From the NCBI RefSeq assembly GCF_022808715.1, contig NZ_JAKZKX010000001.1, positions 62,001-126,000 of the forward strand: a stretch of DNA of 64,000 nucleotides. Direction: 5' to 3'. Origin of the DNA: Fundidesulfovibrio agrisoli. GTDB lineage: Bacteria > Desulfobacterota > Desulfovibrionia > Desulfovibrionales > Desulfovibrionaceae. The position numbers were made by a program, and so were the translations under genes. The first letter of the stretch is position 1. The number at the start of each line of letters is the position of its first letter. This document shows, one piece after another, positions 35,545 through 44,030 of the stretch. The notes under the pieces were generated by a model. That model was not told the origin of the DNA. It saw nothing but the letters and a program-made list of their open reading frames with translations, and ran no database searches.

Positions 35545-37647
35545 ATGGAAGATATCCACCGCCAAGCCTTCCGCGATGAGGCGGCCGATCTGCTGGCCGA
35601 ACTGGAGACGGCCCTGCTGGAGCTCGAAGACGCCCCGCAGGACTCCGGGCTTGTGAACAGGATCTTCCGGGCCATGCACACCCTCAAGGGGTCCGGGGCC
35701 ATGTTCGGCTTCGACGACATCGCCCAGTTCACCCACGAGATCGAGACCGTCTTCGACAAGGTCCGCGACGGCCTGCTGCCGGTCACCAAGCCATTGCTCG
35801 ACCTCACCTTCCAGGCCAAGGACCATGTCCGCCTGCTCTTCGAGAACGACGGGGGCGACATCTCCGGCTACCTGGCCTCAGGGACCGCCATCCTGGAGGG
35901 GTTCCGGGCCCTGGCCGGAGGAGGCGGCGACCATGCGGAGGCTCCCGGGGCGCAGGCGGGCGCCGTCCCGGCCCAGGAGGCGGACCGCGAGAGGATGTTC
36001 AGGATACGCTTCAAGCCGCGCCCCGGCATCTATTCCACGGGAAACAACCCCGAGTACTTTCTGGAGGACATCAAGTCCCTCGGTCCCGCCAGGGTGTTCG
36101 CCCACTTCGAGGACGTGCCCCCCCTGCGCGAACTCGACCCGCAAAGCTGCCACATCTGGTGGGACATCCTGCTGGCCACCTCCTCAACAGAGTCCGCCGT
36201 CCGCGACGTGTTCATGTTCGTGGAGGACGAGTGCGACCTGAGCGTGACCCCGATGGAGGCCACCTGCGACGACAAGGTGCCCATGCTGGGCGAAATCCTC
36301 GTGGAGCGCGGCGACATCAGTGCCGACCAGATCGAGCGCGCGGTCGCCGGGCAGCGCAGGCTCGGCTCCATCCTTGCGGAGTCCGGCGTGGTGGCCGCCA
36401 AGAGCGTCGAGGCCGCGCTGGCCGAGCAGTCCATCGCCCGCGACCGGCAGGACTCCAGGAAGTCCGCACCCGAGGCGGCCTCCAGCCTGCGCGTCTCCGC
36501 CGACAAGCTGGACCGCCTGCAGGACCTGGTTGGCGAGCTGGTGATCGTGCAGGCCCAGATCAAGCAGGCCGCCGCGCTGCTGGGCAACGAGGCCGTGGTG
36601 AACCTGGCGGAGGAGCTGGAGCGCCTGAGCGACGACATCCGGGACTCCACGCTCTCCATCCGCATGCTTCCCATCGGCTCCACCTTCAGCACCTACCGCC
36701 GCCTCGTGCGCGATCTCTGCGCCTCCCTGGGCAAGGAAATCGACCTCGTGACCACCGGCGAGGACACCGAGCTGGACAAAACCGTGCTGGACAGGCTGGC
36801 CGACGCCCTGATCCACCTGCTGCGCAACAGCATCGACCACGGCATCGAGCTCCCTGCGGAGCGGGAAGCCGCGGGCAAGCCCAGGAAGGGGACCATCCGC
36901 CTCCAGGCGGAGCATTCCGGGGGCGACGTGGTCATCGAGGTCATCGACGACGGCAAGGGCATCGACCCCGCCAGGGTGCGGGCCAAAGCCCTGGAGCGCG
37001 GCCTCATCACCGAGCACACGGAGCTGAGCCCGCAGAAGACGTTGGAACTCATCTTCCTGCCCGGCTTCTCCACGGCCGAGGCCGTATCCAACGTCTCCGG
37101 GCGCGGGGTGGGCATGGACGTGGTCAAGGGCGTGGTGGAGTCCCTGCGGGGGAGCATCGCGCTCTCCAGCGAACTGGGGCGGGGTTCGCGCGTGACCGTG
37201 CGGCTGCCGCTGACCCTGGCCATCATCGAGGGCCTCCAGGTGCGCGTGGGCGACCAGGGCTACGTGCTGCCCCTGGAGCTCGTGGAGGAGTGCGTGGAGC
37301 TGGACAAGCAGGACCTGGAGGTCTGCACCCGCAAGCGCATCGTGAACCTGCGCGGCCAGGTGGTGCCCTACATCTCCCTGCGGGAGTGGTTCAGCTTCCC
37401 CGGGCCGGTCCCGTCCATCGAGCAGGTGGTCATCCTGGGCATGAACGGCCAGCGGGTGGGCCTCGTGGTGGACAATGTAGTGGGCGAGCACCAGACGGTC
37501 ATCAAGAGCCTGGGCCCCGTGTTCCGCAAGCTCGACGGCTTCTCGGGCGCGACCATCCAGGGCGACGGCAGCATGTCCCTGATACTCGACGTCAAGCGCA
37601 TCGTGGACATGGCCCTGGAACAGGCCGGCCGGGAGTCGGAGCGCTAG
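35545..37647 (+). CDS. cheA: Chemotaxis histidine kinase CheA
   Basis: 700 residues. HPt domain with phospho-histidine H45 in AMHTLKGSG; a second region at 150-237 ([16 protein letters not shown]...[13 protein letters not shown]) of the kind seen in deltaproteobacterial CheAs in place of a classical P2; a helical segment at about 246-295 ([23 protein letters not shown]) like the GspE/MshE N-terminal repeats; dimerisation domain; HATPase with [15 protein letters not shown] (N box), IDDGKGID and [11 protein letters not shown]; CheW-like regulatory domain from 562. CheA phosphorylates CheY and CheB. It is central in the operon, with no cheW nearby. Confidence 0.95.
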   Translation: MEDIHRQAFRDEAADLLAELETALLELEDAPQDSGLVNRIFRAMHTLKGSGAMFGFDDIAQFTHEIETVFDKVRDGLLPVTKPLLDLTFQAKDHVRLLFENDGGDISGYLASGTAILEGFRALAGGGGDHAEAPGAQAGAVPAQEADRERMFRIRFKPRPGIYSTGNNPEYFLEDIKSLGPARVFAHFEDVPPLRELDPQSCHIWWDILLATSSTESAVRDVFMFVEDECDLSVTPMEATCDDKVPMLGEILVERGDISADQIERAVAGQRRLGSILAESGVVAAKSVEAALAEQSIARDRQDSRKSAPEAASSLRVSADKLDRLQDLVGELVIVQAQIKQAAALLGNEAVVNLAEELERLSDDIRDSTLSIRMLPIGSTFSTYRRLVRDLCASLGKEIDLVTTGEDTELDKTVLDRLADALIHLLRNSIDHGIELPAEREAAGKPRKGTIRLQAEHSGGDVVIEVIDDGKGIDPARVRAKALERGLITEHTELSPQKTLELIFLPGFSTAEAVSNVSGRGVGMDVVKGVVESLRGSIALSSELGRGSRVTVRLPLTLAIIEGLQVRVGDQGYVLPLELVEECVELDKQDLEVCTRKRIVNLRGQVVPYISLREWFSFPGPVPSIEQVVILGMNGQRVGLVVDNVVGEHQTVIKSLGPVFRKLDGFSGATIQGDGSMSLILDVKRIVDMALEQAGRESER

Positions 37648-37649
37648 GC

Positions 37650-38504
37650 ATGGCGTTGCAGCCCCAGGGGCGGTCCGCGCCATCCGGCCTTCCGGAAAGG
37701 GAATTCAGGCGGCTGGCCGAGTTCATCTACGCCGAGTGCGGCATCAAGCTGCCCCCGGCCAAGAAGACCATGCTGGAGGCGCGCCTGCACAAGCGCTTGC
37801 GCGCCCTGGAGCTCGAATCCTACTCCACCTACTGCGATTATCTGTTCTCTCCCAAGGGCACCGAGCTGGAGCTGGTGAACCTCATCGACACGGTGACCAC
37901 CAACACCACGGAATTCTTCAGGGAACCAAAACACTTCGATGTCCTCAGCGGCAAGGTGCTTCCGGGCCATATCCGCAAGCAGGGCGTGACGGAGAGCTTC
38001 AGGCTCTGGAGCGCGGGCTGCTCGACAGGAGAGGAGCCCCACACCCTGGCCATGGTGCTCTCGGAGTTCGCGCGCCTGAACCAGGGGTTCCGCTTCTCGA
38101 TACTGGCCACGGACATCTCCACCCAGGTGCTCAAGCGGGCCATGCGCGGCGTCTACCCCGAGGACAGGACCCACGCCATCCCCCTGGAATACAAGAAGCG
38201 CTACATGCTGCGCGGCAAGAACCGCTCCGCCGGGCTGGTGCGCTTCAACGAGGAGCTCCGCAGGCTCATCACCTTCCAGCGGCTCAACTTCATGGAGGAG
38301 TTCGCCTTCAAGAAGCCCATGCACGTCATTTTCTGCCGCAACGTGATCATCTATTTCGACCGTCCCACCCAGCACGGGCTGCTCAGCCGCTTCTGCACCT
38401 GCCTGGCCCCCGGCGGGCACCTGTTCATCGGCCATTCCGAGAGCATCACCGGCATGGACCTGCCCCTGGAACCCGTGGCGCCAACAGTCTACAGGAAAAA
38501 ATAA
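37650..38504 (+). CDS. cheR: Chemotaxis protein methyltransferase CheR
   Basis: 284 residues. It transfers methyl groups from S-adenosylmethionine to receptor glutamates. The N-terminal helical CheR_N domain ([36 protein letters not shown]) and the SAM-binding domain with [25 protein letters not shown] and [12 protein letters not shown] are all present and intact. It starts two bases after the cheA stop. No TPR extension. With CheB downstream it forms the adaptation pair of the operon. Confidence 0.95.
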   Translation: MALQPQGRSAPSGLPEREFRRLAEFIYAECGIKLPPAKKTMLEARLHKRLRALELESYSTYCDYLFSPKGTELELVNLIDTVTTNTTEFFREPKHFDVLSGKVLPGHIRKQGVTESFRLWSAGCSTGEEPHTLAMVLSEFARLNQGFRFSILATDISTQVLKRAMRGVYPEDRTHAIPLEYKKRYMLRGKNRSAGLVRFNEELRRLITFQRLNFMEEFAFKKPMHVIFCRNVIIYFDRPTQHGLLSRFCTCLAPGGHLFIGHSESITGMDLPLEPVAPTVYRKK

Positions 38505-38515
38505 CGGAGCGGCGC

Positions 38516-39595
38516 GTGAAGGAAGGCAAGATCAAGGTTCTCATCGTCGACGATTCGGCCCTGGTGCGCCAGGCGCTCATGGACGTGCTCTCCCACGATC
38601 CCGAGATCGAAGTGATCGGCGCCGCCTCGGACCCGTTCCACGCGGCCGCGCGCATGGCCGAGGAAGCCCCGGACGTCATCACCCTGGATATCGAGATGCC
38701 GCGCATGGACGGGCTGACCTTCCTCAAGAAGATCATGACCCAGCACCCCATCCCGGTGGTCATCTGCTCCACGCTGACGGAGTCCGGCTCCGAGACAACG
38801 CTCAGGGCCATGGAGTACGGCGCGGTGGACATCATCACCAAGCCGAAGCTGAGCACGCGCCAGTTCCTGGAGGAGTCGCGCATCCGCATCTGCGACGCGG
38901 TGAAGGCGGCCGCGCGCTCCAAGCTCAAGGCCCTGCCGCAGATTTCCGCCATGCGCGTGGAGCCCAAACTCTCGGCGGACGCCATGCTGCCCGGCCCCAC
39001 GGGCAAGGCCATGTTCGGCACCACGGAGAAGGTGGTGCTGGTGGGGGCCTCCACCGGCGGAACCGAAGCCCTGCGCGTGTTCCTGGAGTCCCTCCCGCGC
39101 GACTGCCCGGCCATCGCCATCGTGCAGCACATGCCGGAGCAGTTCACCGCGGCCTTCTCCAAACGCCTGGACTCCATCTGCCGCGTGACAGTCAAGGAAG
39201 CCCAGGACAACGACACCATGCTGCGCGGCCAGGCGCTCATCGCGCCGGGCAACAAGCACATGCTGCTCAAGCGTTCCGGCGCGCGCTACTACGTTGAGGT
39301 CAAGGACGGCCCCCTGGTGCGCCGCCACCGCCCCAGCGTGGACGTGCTCTTCCGCTCCGGGGCGCGCTACGCGGGCAAGAACGCCGTGGGCGTCATCATG
39401 ACCGGCATGGGCGACGACGGGGCCGAAGGCATGCGGGAGATGAAGGAGGCCGGGGCCTACACCATCGCCCAGGACGAGGCCAGCTGCGTGGTGTTCGGCA
39501 TGCCGCAGGAAGCCATCAAGCTGGGCGGCGTGGACAAGGTGCTCTCGCTTACGGATATCGCCCGCGACGTGTTGCGGGCCTGCGCCCAGGGGTAG
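38516..39595 (+). CDS. cheB: Chemotaxis methylesterase/glutamine deamidase CheB
   Basis: 359 residues from a GTG start at 38516, the only start near the cheR end that begins right at the receiver domain (cggagc lies upstream). The receiver has acceptor D58 in [12 protein letters not shown]. The esterase triad is S179 in VGASTGG, H205 in VQHMPEQF and D301 in [11 protein letters not shown]. It removes methyl groups from receptors and is activated by CheA. It ends the chemotaxis operon. A 124-bp inverted-repeat element starts in its stop codon. Confidence 0.94.
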   Translation: MKEGKIKVLIVDDSALVRQALMDVLSHDPEIEVIGAASDPFHAAARMAEEAPDVITLDIEMPRMDGLTFLKKIMTQHPIPVVICSTLTESGSETTLRAMEYGAVDIITKPKLSTRQFLEESRIRICDAVKAAARSKLKALPQISAMRVEPKLSADAMLPGPTGKAMFGTTEKVVLVGASTGGTEALRVFLESLPRDCPAIAIVQHMPEQFTAAFSKRLDSICRVTVKEAQDNDTMLRGQALIAPGNKHMLLKRSGARYYVEVKDGPLVRRHRPSVDVLFRSGARYAGKNAVGVIMTGMGDDGAEGMREMKEAGAYTIAQDEASCVVFGMPQEAIKLGGVDKVLSLTDIARDVLRACAQG

Positions 39596-39718
39596 CAGCC
39601 TGTTGAAAAATCCTCGCTGGCTGCGTTGCCGCGAAAAAGTCAAACCCTCACGTATGCCAAATACGTATCGGCCTTGACTTTTTCTTGCGCCTTGCCATCG
39701 AGTTTTTGACCAGGCTGC
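39595..39718. repeat. MITE-like inverted-repeat element
   Basis: 124 bp flanked by terminal inverted repeats: GCAGCCTGTTGAAAAAT on the left and the reverse complement of GCAGCCTGGTCAAAAAC on the right. An inner imperfect palindrome (gaaaaagtcaa ... ttgactttttc) surrounds a TACGTA-type core. It is AT-richer than its surroundings and has no coding frame. The pattern recalls dispersed miniature elements in deltaproteobacterial intergenic regions; that it is dispersed here is memory, not seen in this window. It may also terminate the chemotaxis transcript. Confidence 0.65.
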
Positions 39719-39757
39719 GAAATCCAACTGTATCGACGGGTGCTAAGGGGTAGGGGC

Positions 39758-40369
39758 ATGGCCAGGGAGTTGGAGGCGAAATTCACGGTGCAGGGGTTCG
39801 CCGCGGTGCGGGCGGCCCTGAAAGGCATGGACGCGCGGTTCACGGGCAACCGCTTCGAGCGCAACGTGGTCTTCGACACCCCCAGGCGCGAGCTGCAGGC
39901 CCGGGGAGAGCTGCTCAGGCTGCGTCAGACCGGGCATGTGACCCTGACCTTCAAGAAGCCCAGCCCTGAGCCCGCGCCCGCCGGGGTCAAGGCCATGGAC
40001 GAGATCGAGACCCGCGTGGAGGATTTCGACGCCACGCGCCGCATCCTGGCCGGACTGGGGTACGTGGAGGCCCTCTGGTACGAGAAATGCCGGGAGGTAT
40101 GGCGGACCAAGGACGCCGTGGTCTGCCTGGACCTGCTGCCCTTCGGCACCTTCATGGAGATCGAGGCCGAACCCGAGGCCATCGCCCGCACGGCCGAAGC
40201 CCTTGGCCTGAATATGGCCGACGCCAGCGCCGTGACCTACCACGACCTCTTCCAGCAGCACCGCGCCAAGCTGGGCCTGCCGCCCGAAGACAGCTTCACC
40301 TTCGAGGACAAGGACAAGAAGTGCGTTGAGGCCTTCCTGGCAGAAGGAGGGGGGATTCAAGAGAAGTAG
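39758..40369 (+). CDS. Class IV adenylate cyclase / CYTH-domain protein
   Basis: 203 residues. It opens with the CYTH ExExK signature (ELEAKF) and continues with the tunnel-lining basic residues (RFERNVVFDTPRRELQARGELLRLRQ, KKPSP, EIETRVEDF, YEKCREVWR, EIEAEPEAI). CYTH enzymes hydrolyse or cyclise triphosphate substrates; the CyaB-like group is annotated as class IV adenylate cyclase, but tripolyphosphatase activity is equally possible. The ribosome-binding site (aagggg) is about 10 bases upstream. A monocistronic gene. Confidence 0.85.
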   Translation: MARELEAKFTVQGFAAVRAALKGMDARFTGNRFERNVVFDTPRRELQARGELLRLRQTGHVTLTFKKPSPEPAPAGVKAMDEIETRVEDFDATRRILAGLGYVEALWYEKCREVWRTKDAVVCLDLLPFGTFMEIEAEPEAIARTAEALGLNMADASAVTYHDLFQQHRAKLGLPPEDSFTFEDKDKKCVEAFLAEGGGIQEK

Positions 40370-40468
40370 CAGACACGAGTCCCAGAAAGCAGAGGCGTGG
40401 CCGCGCCAAGTGCGAGAGCCGCGGCATGGTGCCCATTCTGCAAGCATGCAGAACAATAAGTCACAGAG

Positions 40469-40900
40469 CTAGTTTTTCAGCCTCTCACGTATGATCCGGC
40501 ACAGGTTTTCTGACCCAGCTGGACATTGATTCACGGCGTTCTTGAGTATCGTCTCCCCGCCTTCCATGGAATACGCTTCATTGACATGCCTGATTATGAA
40601 TGCGTTGAACGCAGGGTCTGCTGCCATGATGCTGTTCAGCGTACTCACCTTGTCCCACTGCGAGATGAACAATGCTTCTATGATGTCGTCAATGTCACTA
40701 GCCATGTAGCCATCGTCACAATCAGAAAACTTTGTAAAAAACACATGTAGATGGTTCCAGTCTGTTATGGAGGCCACAGCATAGTCTGCAGCGTCTATCT
40801 TTTCTCTTGGGCAGGCTGCTGTGACACGTGATGCCAGCAGGAGTGACAAGATGATACAGAATGTTGGCAATATGGCCGATGCGGACAAGTGCCTTGTCAT
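40469..40900 (-). CDS. Secreted orphan protein with lower GC content
   Basis: 143 residues. The N terminus is a signal peptide (MTRHLSASAILPTFCIILSLLLASRVTA, cleavage likely after VTA), giving a mature protein with four cysteines that could form two disulfides. The body is helical and acidic (SDCDDGYMASDIDDIIEALFISQWDKV). I recall distant uncharacterised proteobacterial secreted proteins with a similar CDDG and NQCP pattern, but no function. GC and codon use are distinctly poorer than in neighbours, including the 160-bp flanks, suggesting horizontal acquisition. Confidence 0.7.
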   Translation of the reverse strand: MTRHLSASAILPTFCIILSLLLASRVTAACPREKIDAADYAVASITDWNHLHVFFTKFSDCDDGYMASDIDDIIEALFISQWDKVSTLNSIMAADPAFNAFIIRHVNEAYSMEGGETILKNAVNQCPAGSENLCRIIRERLKN

Positions 40901-41060
40901 TGTGCTGGCCTTTGTGGAGGGGTTCGGAGTTCTATAGCGCGGCGTATGTTCTCTGGCTGTGTGGTATGGAAGGCAATTGATGCGTGGTCATCGCCCAGTT
41001 GCCCCCCGCACGGACCAAGAAACATGGCCGTAAGATCCTCGTCAGGCCGTCAATCATGAA

Positions 41061-44030
41061 CTATCTCTCCGCCGGCTCCTTTCCGCACACCCGCGCATAC
41101 GCGCACCAGCTACACCCGCGCGAGGGCAGGGGGGCGAAGCGCGGCGTCTCCAGCATCATGCGCACGATGAAGCCCGCGAGCAGGGGCGTCTTCTCCCGCA
41201 CGCGCTCCTCGCGCTCCTCCTCGCCGATCTTGGGCCCGAACAGGGCCGCCTCCTTCCCGCCCATGCCCAGGCAGACGTAGGCAGCGTCGGCGGCGTCCAG
41301 CCCGGTGGCCTTCCAGTAGGCGTGCAAATACAGCGGCATCTGGATGGAACCCAGCCCCGCGCCGATGCGGTCCAGCATGTTGAGCCCCGATTCCACGTCG
41401 CCCGCGGCCACGGTGTCCCAGATGTCCTCGTCGTCCCAGAAGGTTGCGGTCTGCTTGCGGGGCTTGCCGGTCTTGTAGTCCAGGATGACCATGCCCTCGT
41501 CGCGCTGGTCCAGCCTGTCGATGACGCCGTTGAAGCCGTAGCGCGCGCCGCCCAGCTCCAGGGTGGTGTCCAGGCGCATCTCCAGCTGGGTGGGGATGCA
41601 GGCCGGGCTGGTCCTGGCGAACTCCTCCAGGCGGCGCAGGGCCGTGCGCTCAAGCATCAGGCGCGCCTGGGCGGGCATCTGGGCGAAGAAGGGCTCGCTT
41701 CGCAGCCTGCGGGAGAACATGCCCGTGAGCTTGGCCGCGTCCAGGCCGCCAGCCTCCACCCGCGTGCCCAGCAGGGGCTGGAAGAAGTCCTGCAGCACGG
41801 AATGCACCAGCTGGCCCAGGGCCGGCGGGTCGCCGTCCTCCGCCACTTCGTCCAACGCTTCCAACGGCGTGAGATATTTGTAGAAGAAGGCCAGGGGGCA
41901 GGCCAGGAAGCTGTCCAGCAGGGAGGGGTTCACGCCCCGGTAGCGCAGCCTCGTCTCCAGCTTGAGGCGGCAGGCCCGGGAGTTCTCCACCGCCGGGGAG
42001 TGAGAGCGCACCCCGCGCATGGGCAGGGTGATGAGCCTGCGCGGGCCCTCGCCGGGCTTGAGCAGGGCCTGGAGGCGTTTCTCCTCCTCCCATATGAGCT
42101 GCTCCACGTAGCGGCTGGGCAGGCTCTTGCCGTCCAGCACGCCGGGCTGGATGCCAGAGGAATAGAAGATGCCCACCTCGCGCGCGCCCTGGATCAGTCG
42201 GTAGAAAGTGTGGGCGGCGGTCATGTCGCGGGTGCGCTGGTCCGGCAGGCCCAGCACCTGGCGCAGGGGATCGGGCAGCAGAGGGTCGGGCCGGGGCACG
42301 CCGGGAAGCACGTCCTCGCCCGCGCCCAGGATGAACACCCGCTCGAAACTGAGCAGGCGCGTCTCCAGCATGCCCAGCACCTGCAACCCCGAGAGGGGGT
42401 CGGCCTCGAAGGGCACGCGCTGGCGGTCCAGCATGCCACGGGTCATGGCGCGCACAGCCTCGGGCTGGAAGGTCTCCTGGCTGATGGCGCTGTCGTGCAG
42501 CTCGGGGATCACCTGGTCGATCAGGCGGGAGAGGCAGGCCGCGTCGATGACGAAGCGCTCCCAGCGGCCCCCGGAGTGCTCCGGGTCCAGCAGCAGGCGG
42601 GCCAGCCCGAGCAGGGCCAGGGCCATGGCCCGGGGGCTGTCCGTGTTCTCGAAGGCCGTGAAACAGACATCCACCACGCGCGCGCAGAGCGCGGCCACTT
42701 CGGGCGCGGCGTGGGTGGGCGCCTCGGCCGGGTTCCAGGCGGCGGGGTCCAGGTGCTTTTCGCCCTGGCGGATGGCGGCTTCCCAATCGTGGAAGGCCAT
42801 GCGCAGCGGGGTCTCGTCCCCGAGACGCAGCAGCTTGATGAGCGGGTGGCGCAGCAGGGCGATGACCTCGCGCCAGTGGTACCCGCCGGGCATGCGGCCG
42901 TCCTGCAGGCGCAGGATGGTCTCGATGAGGCTGTGCAGCGGGGAGCGCTTCAGGGCGAAGCCCATGGAGATGTTCACGTCGCGCCGGGGCAGGTGGTGCA
43001 GCACGGGCATGAGCATGCTGGTGTCCGGCAGGACCACGGCGAACCCGGCGGTTTCGGCGCTGGCGTCCAACTCGCGGCGCAGGGCCACCAGCTGGGAGTG
43101 CAGGTCGAAGCCCTGGTGGAAGACGATCTTGGCCCGGCTGGCCGGTTCCTGCGCGGGTTCCGCCGCGAAGAGGCTCAACTGGTCGGTGCGCTTGCGCCAG
43201 GCGGGCAGGGGGGAGCGCTTCTCGTCCGTAAGCAGCACGGCGCGGGCCTTCCAGTGCTTGAGCCACTGGGCGTGCTCCTCGCAGGACCAGTGGGGCGAGC
43301 CCCCGGGCGTGGCCACGGCGGGGTCCGTGTGCCAGAGTATGTCCGCGCGGCCCTTGCGCCACAGGGCCTTGAGCAGCTTCTCCTCGCTGCCGGAGAGGGC
43401 GTGGAAGCCGCAGGCCAGCACGGTTTGGCCTTCCAGCAGCTCCACGGCCTCGGCGGTCCGTTCGGCCACGATGGAGCGCAGCAGGCCGGGCGTGGCCGTG
43501 GCGGAGCCGAGCAGCTCCTCGCGGTAGGCCTTCTGGATGGATTTCAGGCTGCCCAGCAAGGCGGCGGCGGTGGGCAGCACCTGGTCCTGCACGTGGTCCA
43601 GGTCGGAGGCGGCCACGCCGTGCTGGAAAAGTTCCTCCATGAGCTGGGCCAGGCGCAGGCCCCAGGGGAAGAAATCCTTGATCTCGGCGGGGAAGGCGTT
43701 GTCCGGCCCGCGCAGCCCCACGCCCAGGCGCGTGACCACGGCGTGCGCCACGCCCACGCGGTCAAGTTCCGTGAGCTGGCGCAGCGGGGTGGGGTGCAGC
43801 CTGCCCGCGAGCTCCGCGAAGAGCTCGTCGATGGAGAGGATGCGCGGCAGCAGGCAGGGCTTGGGCAGGCGGTCGTCGGCGGCCAGCTTGTCCAGCAGGT
43901 AGCGCTTGGGGCGGCGGTGCGGAAACAGCACAAGCGTGGACTGGAAGCGGTCCTGAAAGTTCTCCACCAGGTGGGTGGCCAGGCCGGTGAGGAAATCACG
44001 GTCCCAGGGGATCACCGAAACGGGGTTCAC
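41061..44030 (-). CDS. addB: AddB-like PD-(D/E)XK nuclease/helicase-like subunit
   Basis: 989 residues from a GTG (44030) whose last two bases are part of the upstream gene's TGA, so the start is fixed by a 4-base overlap. AddB-type proteins act with AddA in double-strand-break processing. The C-terminal nuclease is visible: FNGVIDRLDQRDEGMVILDYKTGK. The iron-sulfur-staple cysteines are one in LACPLAFFYKYL and three in CSWCAYARVC at the far C terminus. The helicase half (LDSFERVFILGAGEDVLPGVP-like motifs) has no Walker A, as in other inactivated AddB subunits. Subunit naming is by family resemblance. Confidence 0.85.
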   Translation of the reverse strand: MNPVSVIPWDRDFLTGLATHLVENFQDRFQSTLVLFPHRRPKRYLLDKLAADDRLPKPCLLPRILSIDELFAELAGRLHPTPLRQLTELDRVGVAHAVVTRLGVGLRGPDNAFPAEIKDFFPWGLRLAQLMEELFQHGVAASDLDHVQDQVLPTAAALLGSLKSIQKAYREELLGSATATPGLLRSIVAERTAEAVELLEGQTVLACGFHALSGSEEKLLKALWRKGRADILWHTDPAVATPGGSPHWSCEEHAQWLKHWKARAVLLTDEKRSPLPAWRKRTDQLSLFAAEPAQEPASRAKIVFHQGFDLHSQLVALRRELDASAETAGFAVVLPDTSMLMPVLHHLPRRDVNISMGFALKRSPLHSLIETILRLQDGRMPGGYHWREVIALLRHPLIKLLRLGDETPLRMAFHDWEAAIRQGEKHLDPAAWNPAEAPTHAAPEVAALCARVVDVCFTAFENTDSPRAMALALLGLARLLLDPEHSGGRWERFVIDAACLSRLIDQVIPELHDSAISQETFQPEAVRAMTRGMLDRQRVPFEADPLSGLQVLGMLETRLLSFERVFILGAGEDVLPGVPRPDPLLPDPLRQVLGLPDQRTRDMTAAHTFYRLIQGAREVGIFYSSGIQPGVLDGKSLPSRYVEQLIWEEEKRLQALLKPGEGPRRLITLPMRGVRSHSPAVENSRACRLKLETRLRYRGVNPSLLDSFLACPLAFFYKYLTPLEALDEVAEDGDPPALGQLVHSVLQDFFQPLLGTRVEAGGLDAAKLTGMFSRRLRSEPFFAQMPAQARLMLERTALRRLEEFARTSPACIPTQLEMRLDTTLELGGARYGFNGVIDRLDQRDEGMVILDYKTGKPRKQTATFWDDEDIWDTVAAGDVESGLNMLDRIGAGLGSIQMPLYLHAYWKATGLDAADAAYVCLGMGGKEAALFGPKIGEEEREERVREKTPLLAGFIVRMMLETPRFAPLPSRGCSWCAYARVCGKEPAER

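Noticed and set aside
39595-39718. Insertion-sequence remnant.
   Set aside because: No transposase fragment is present; called as an inverted-repeat element only.
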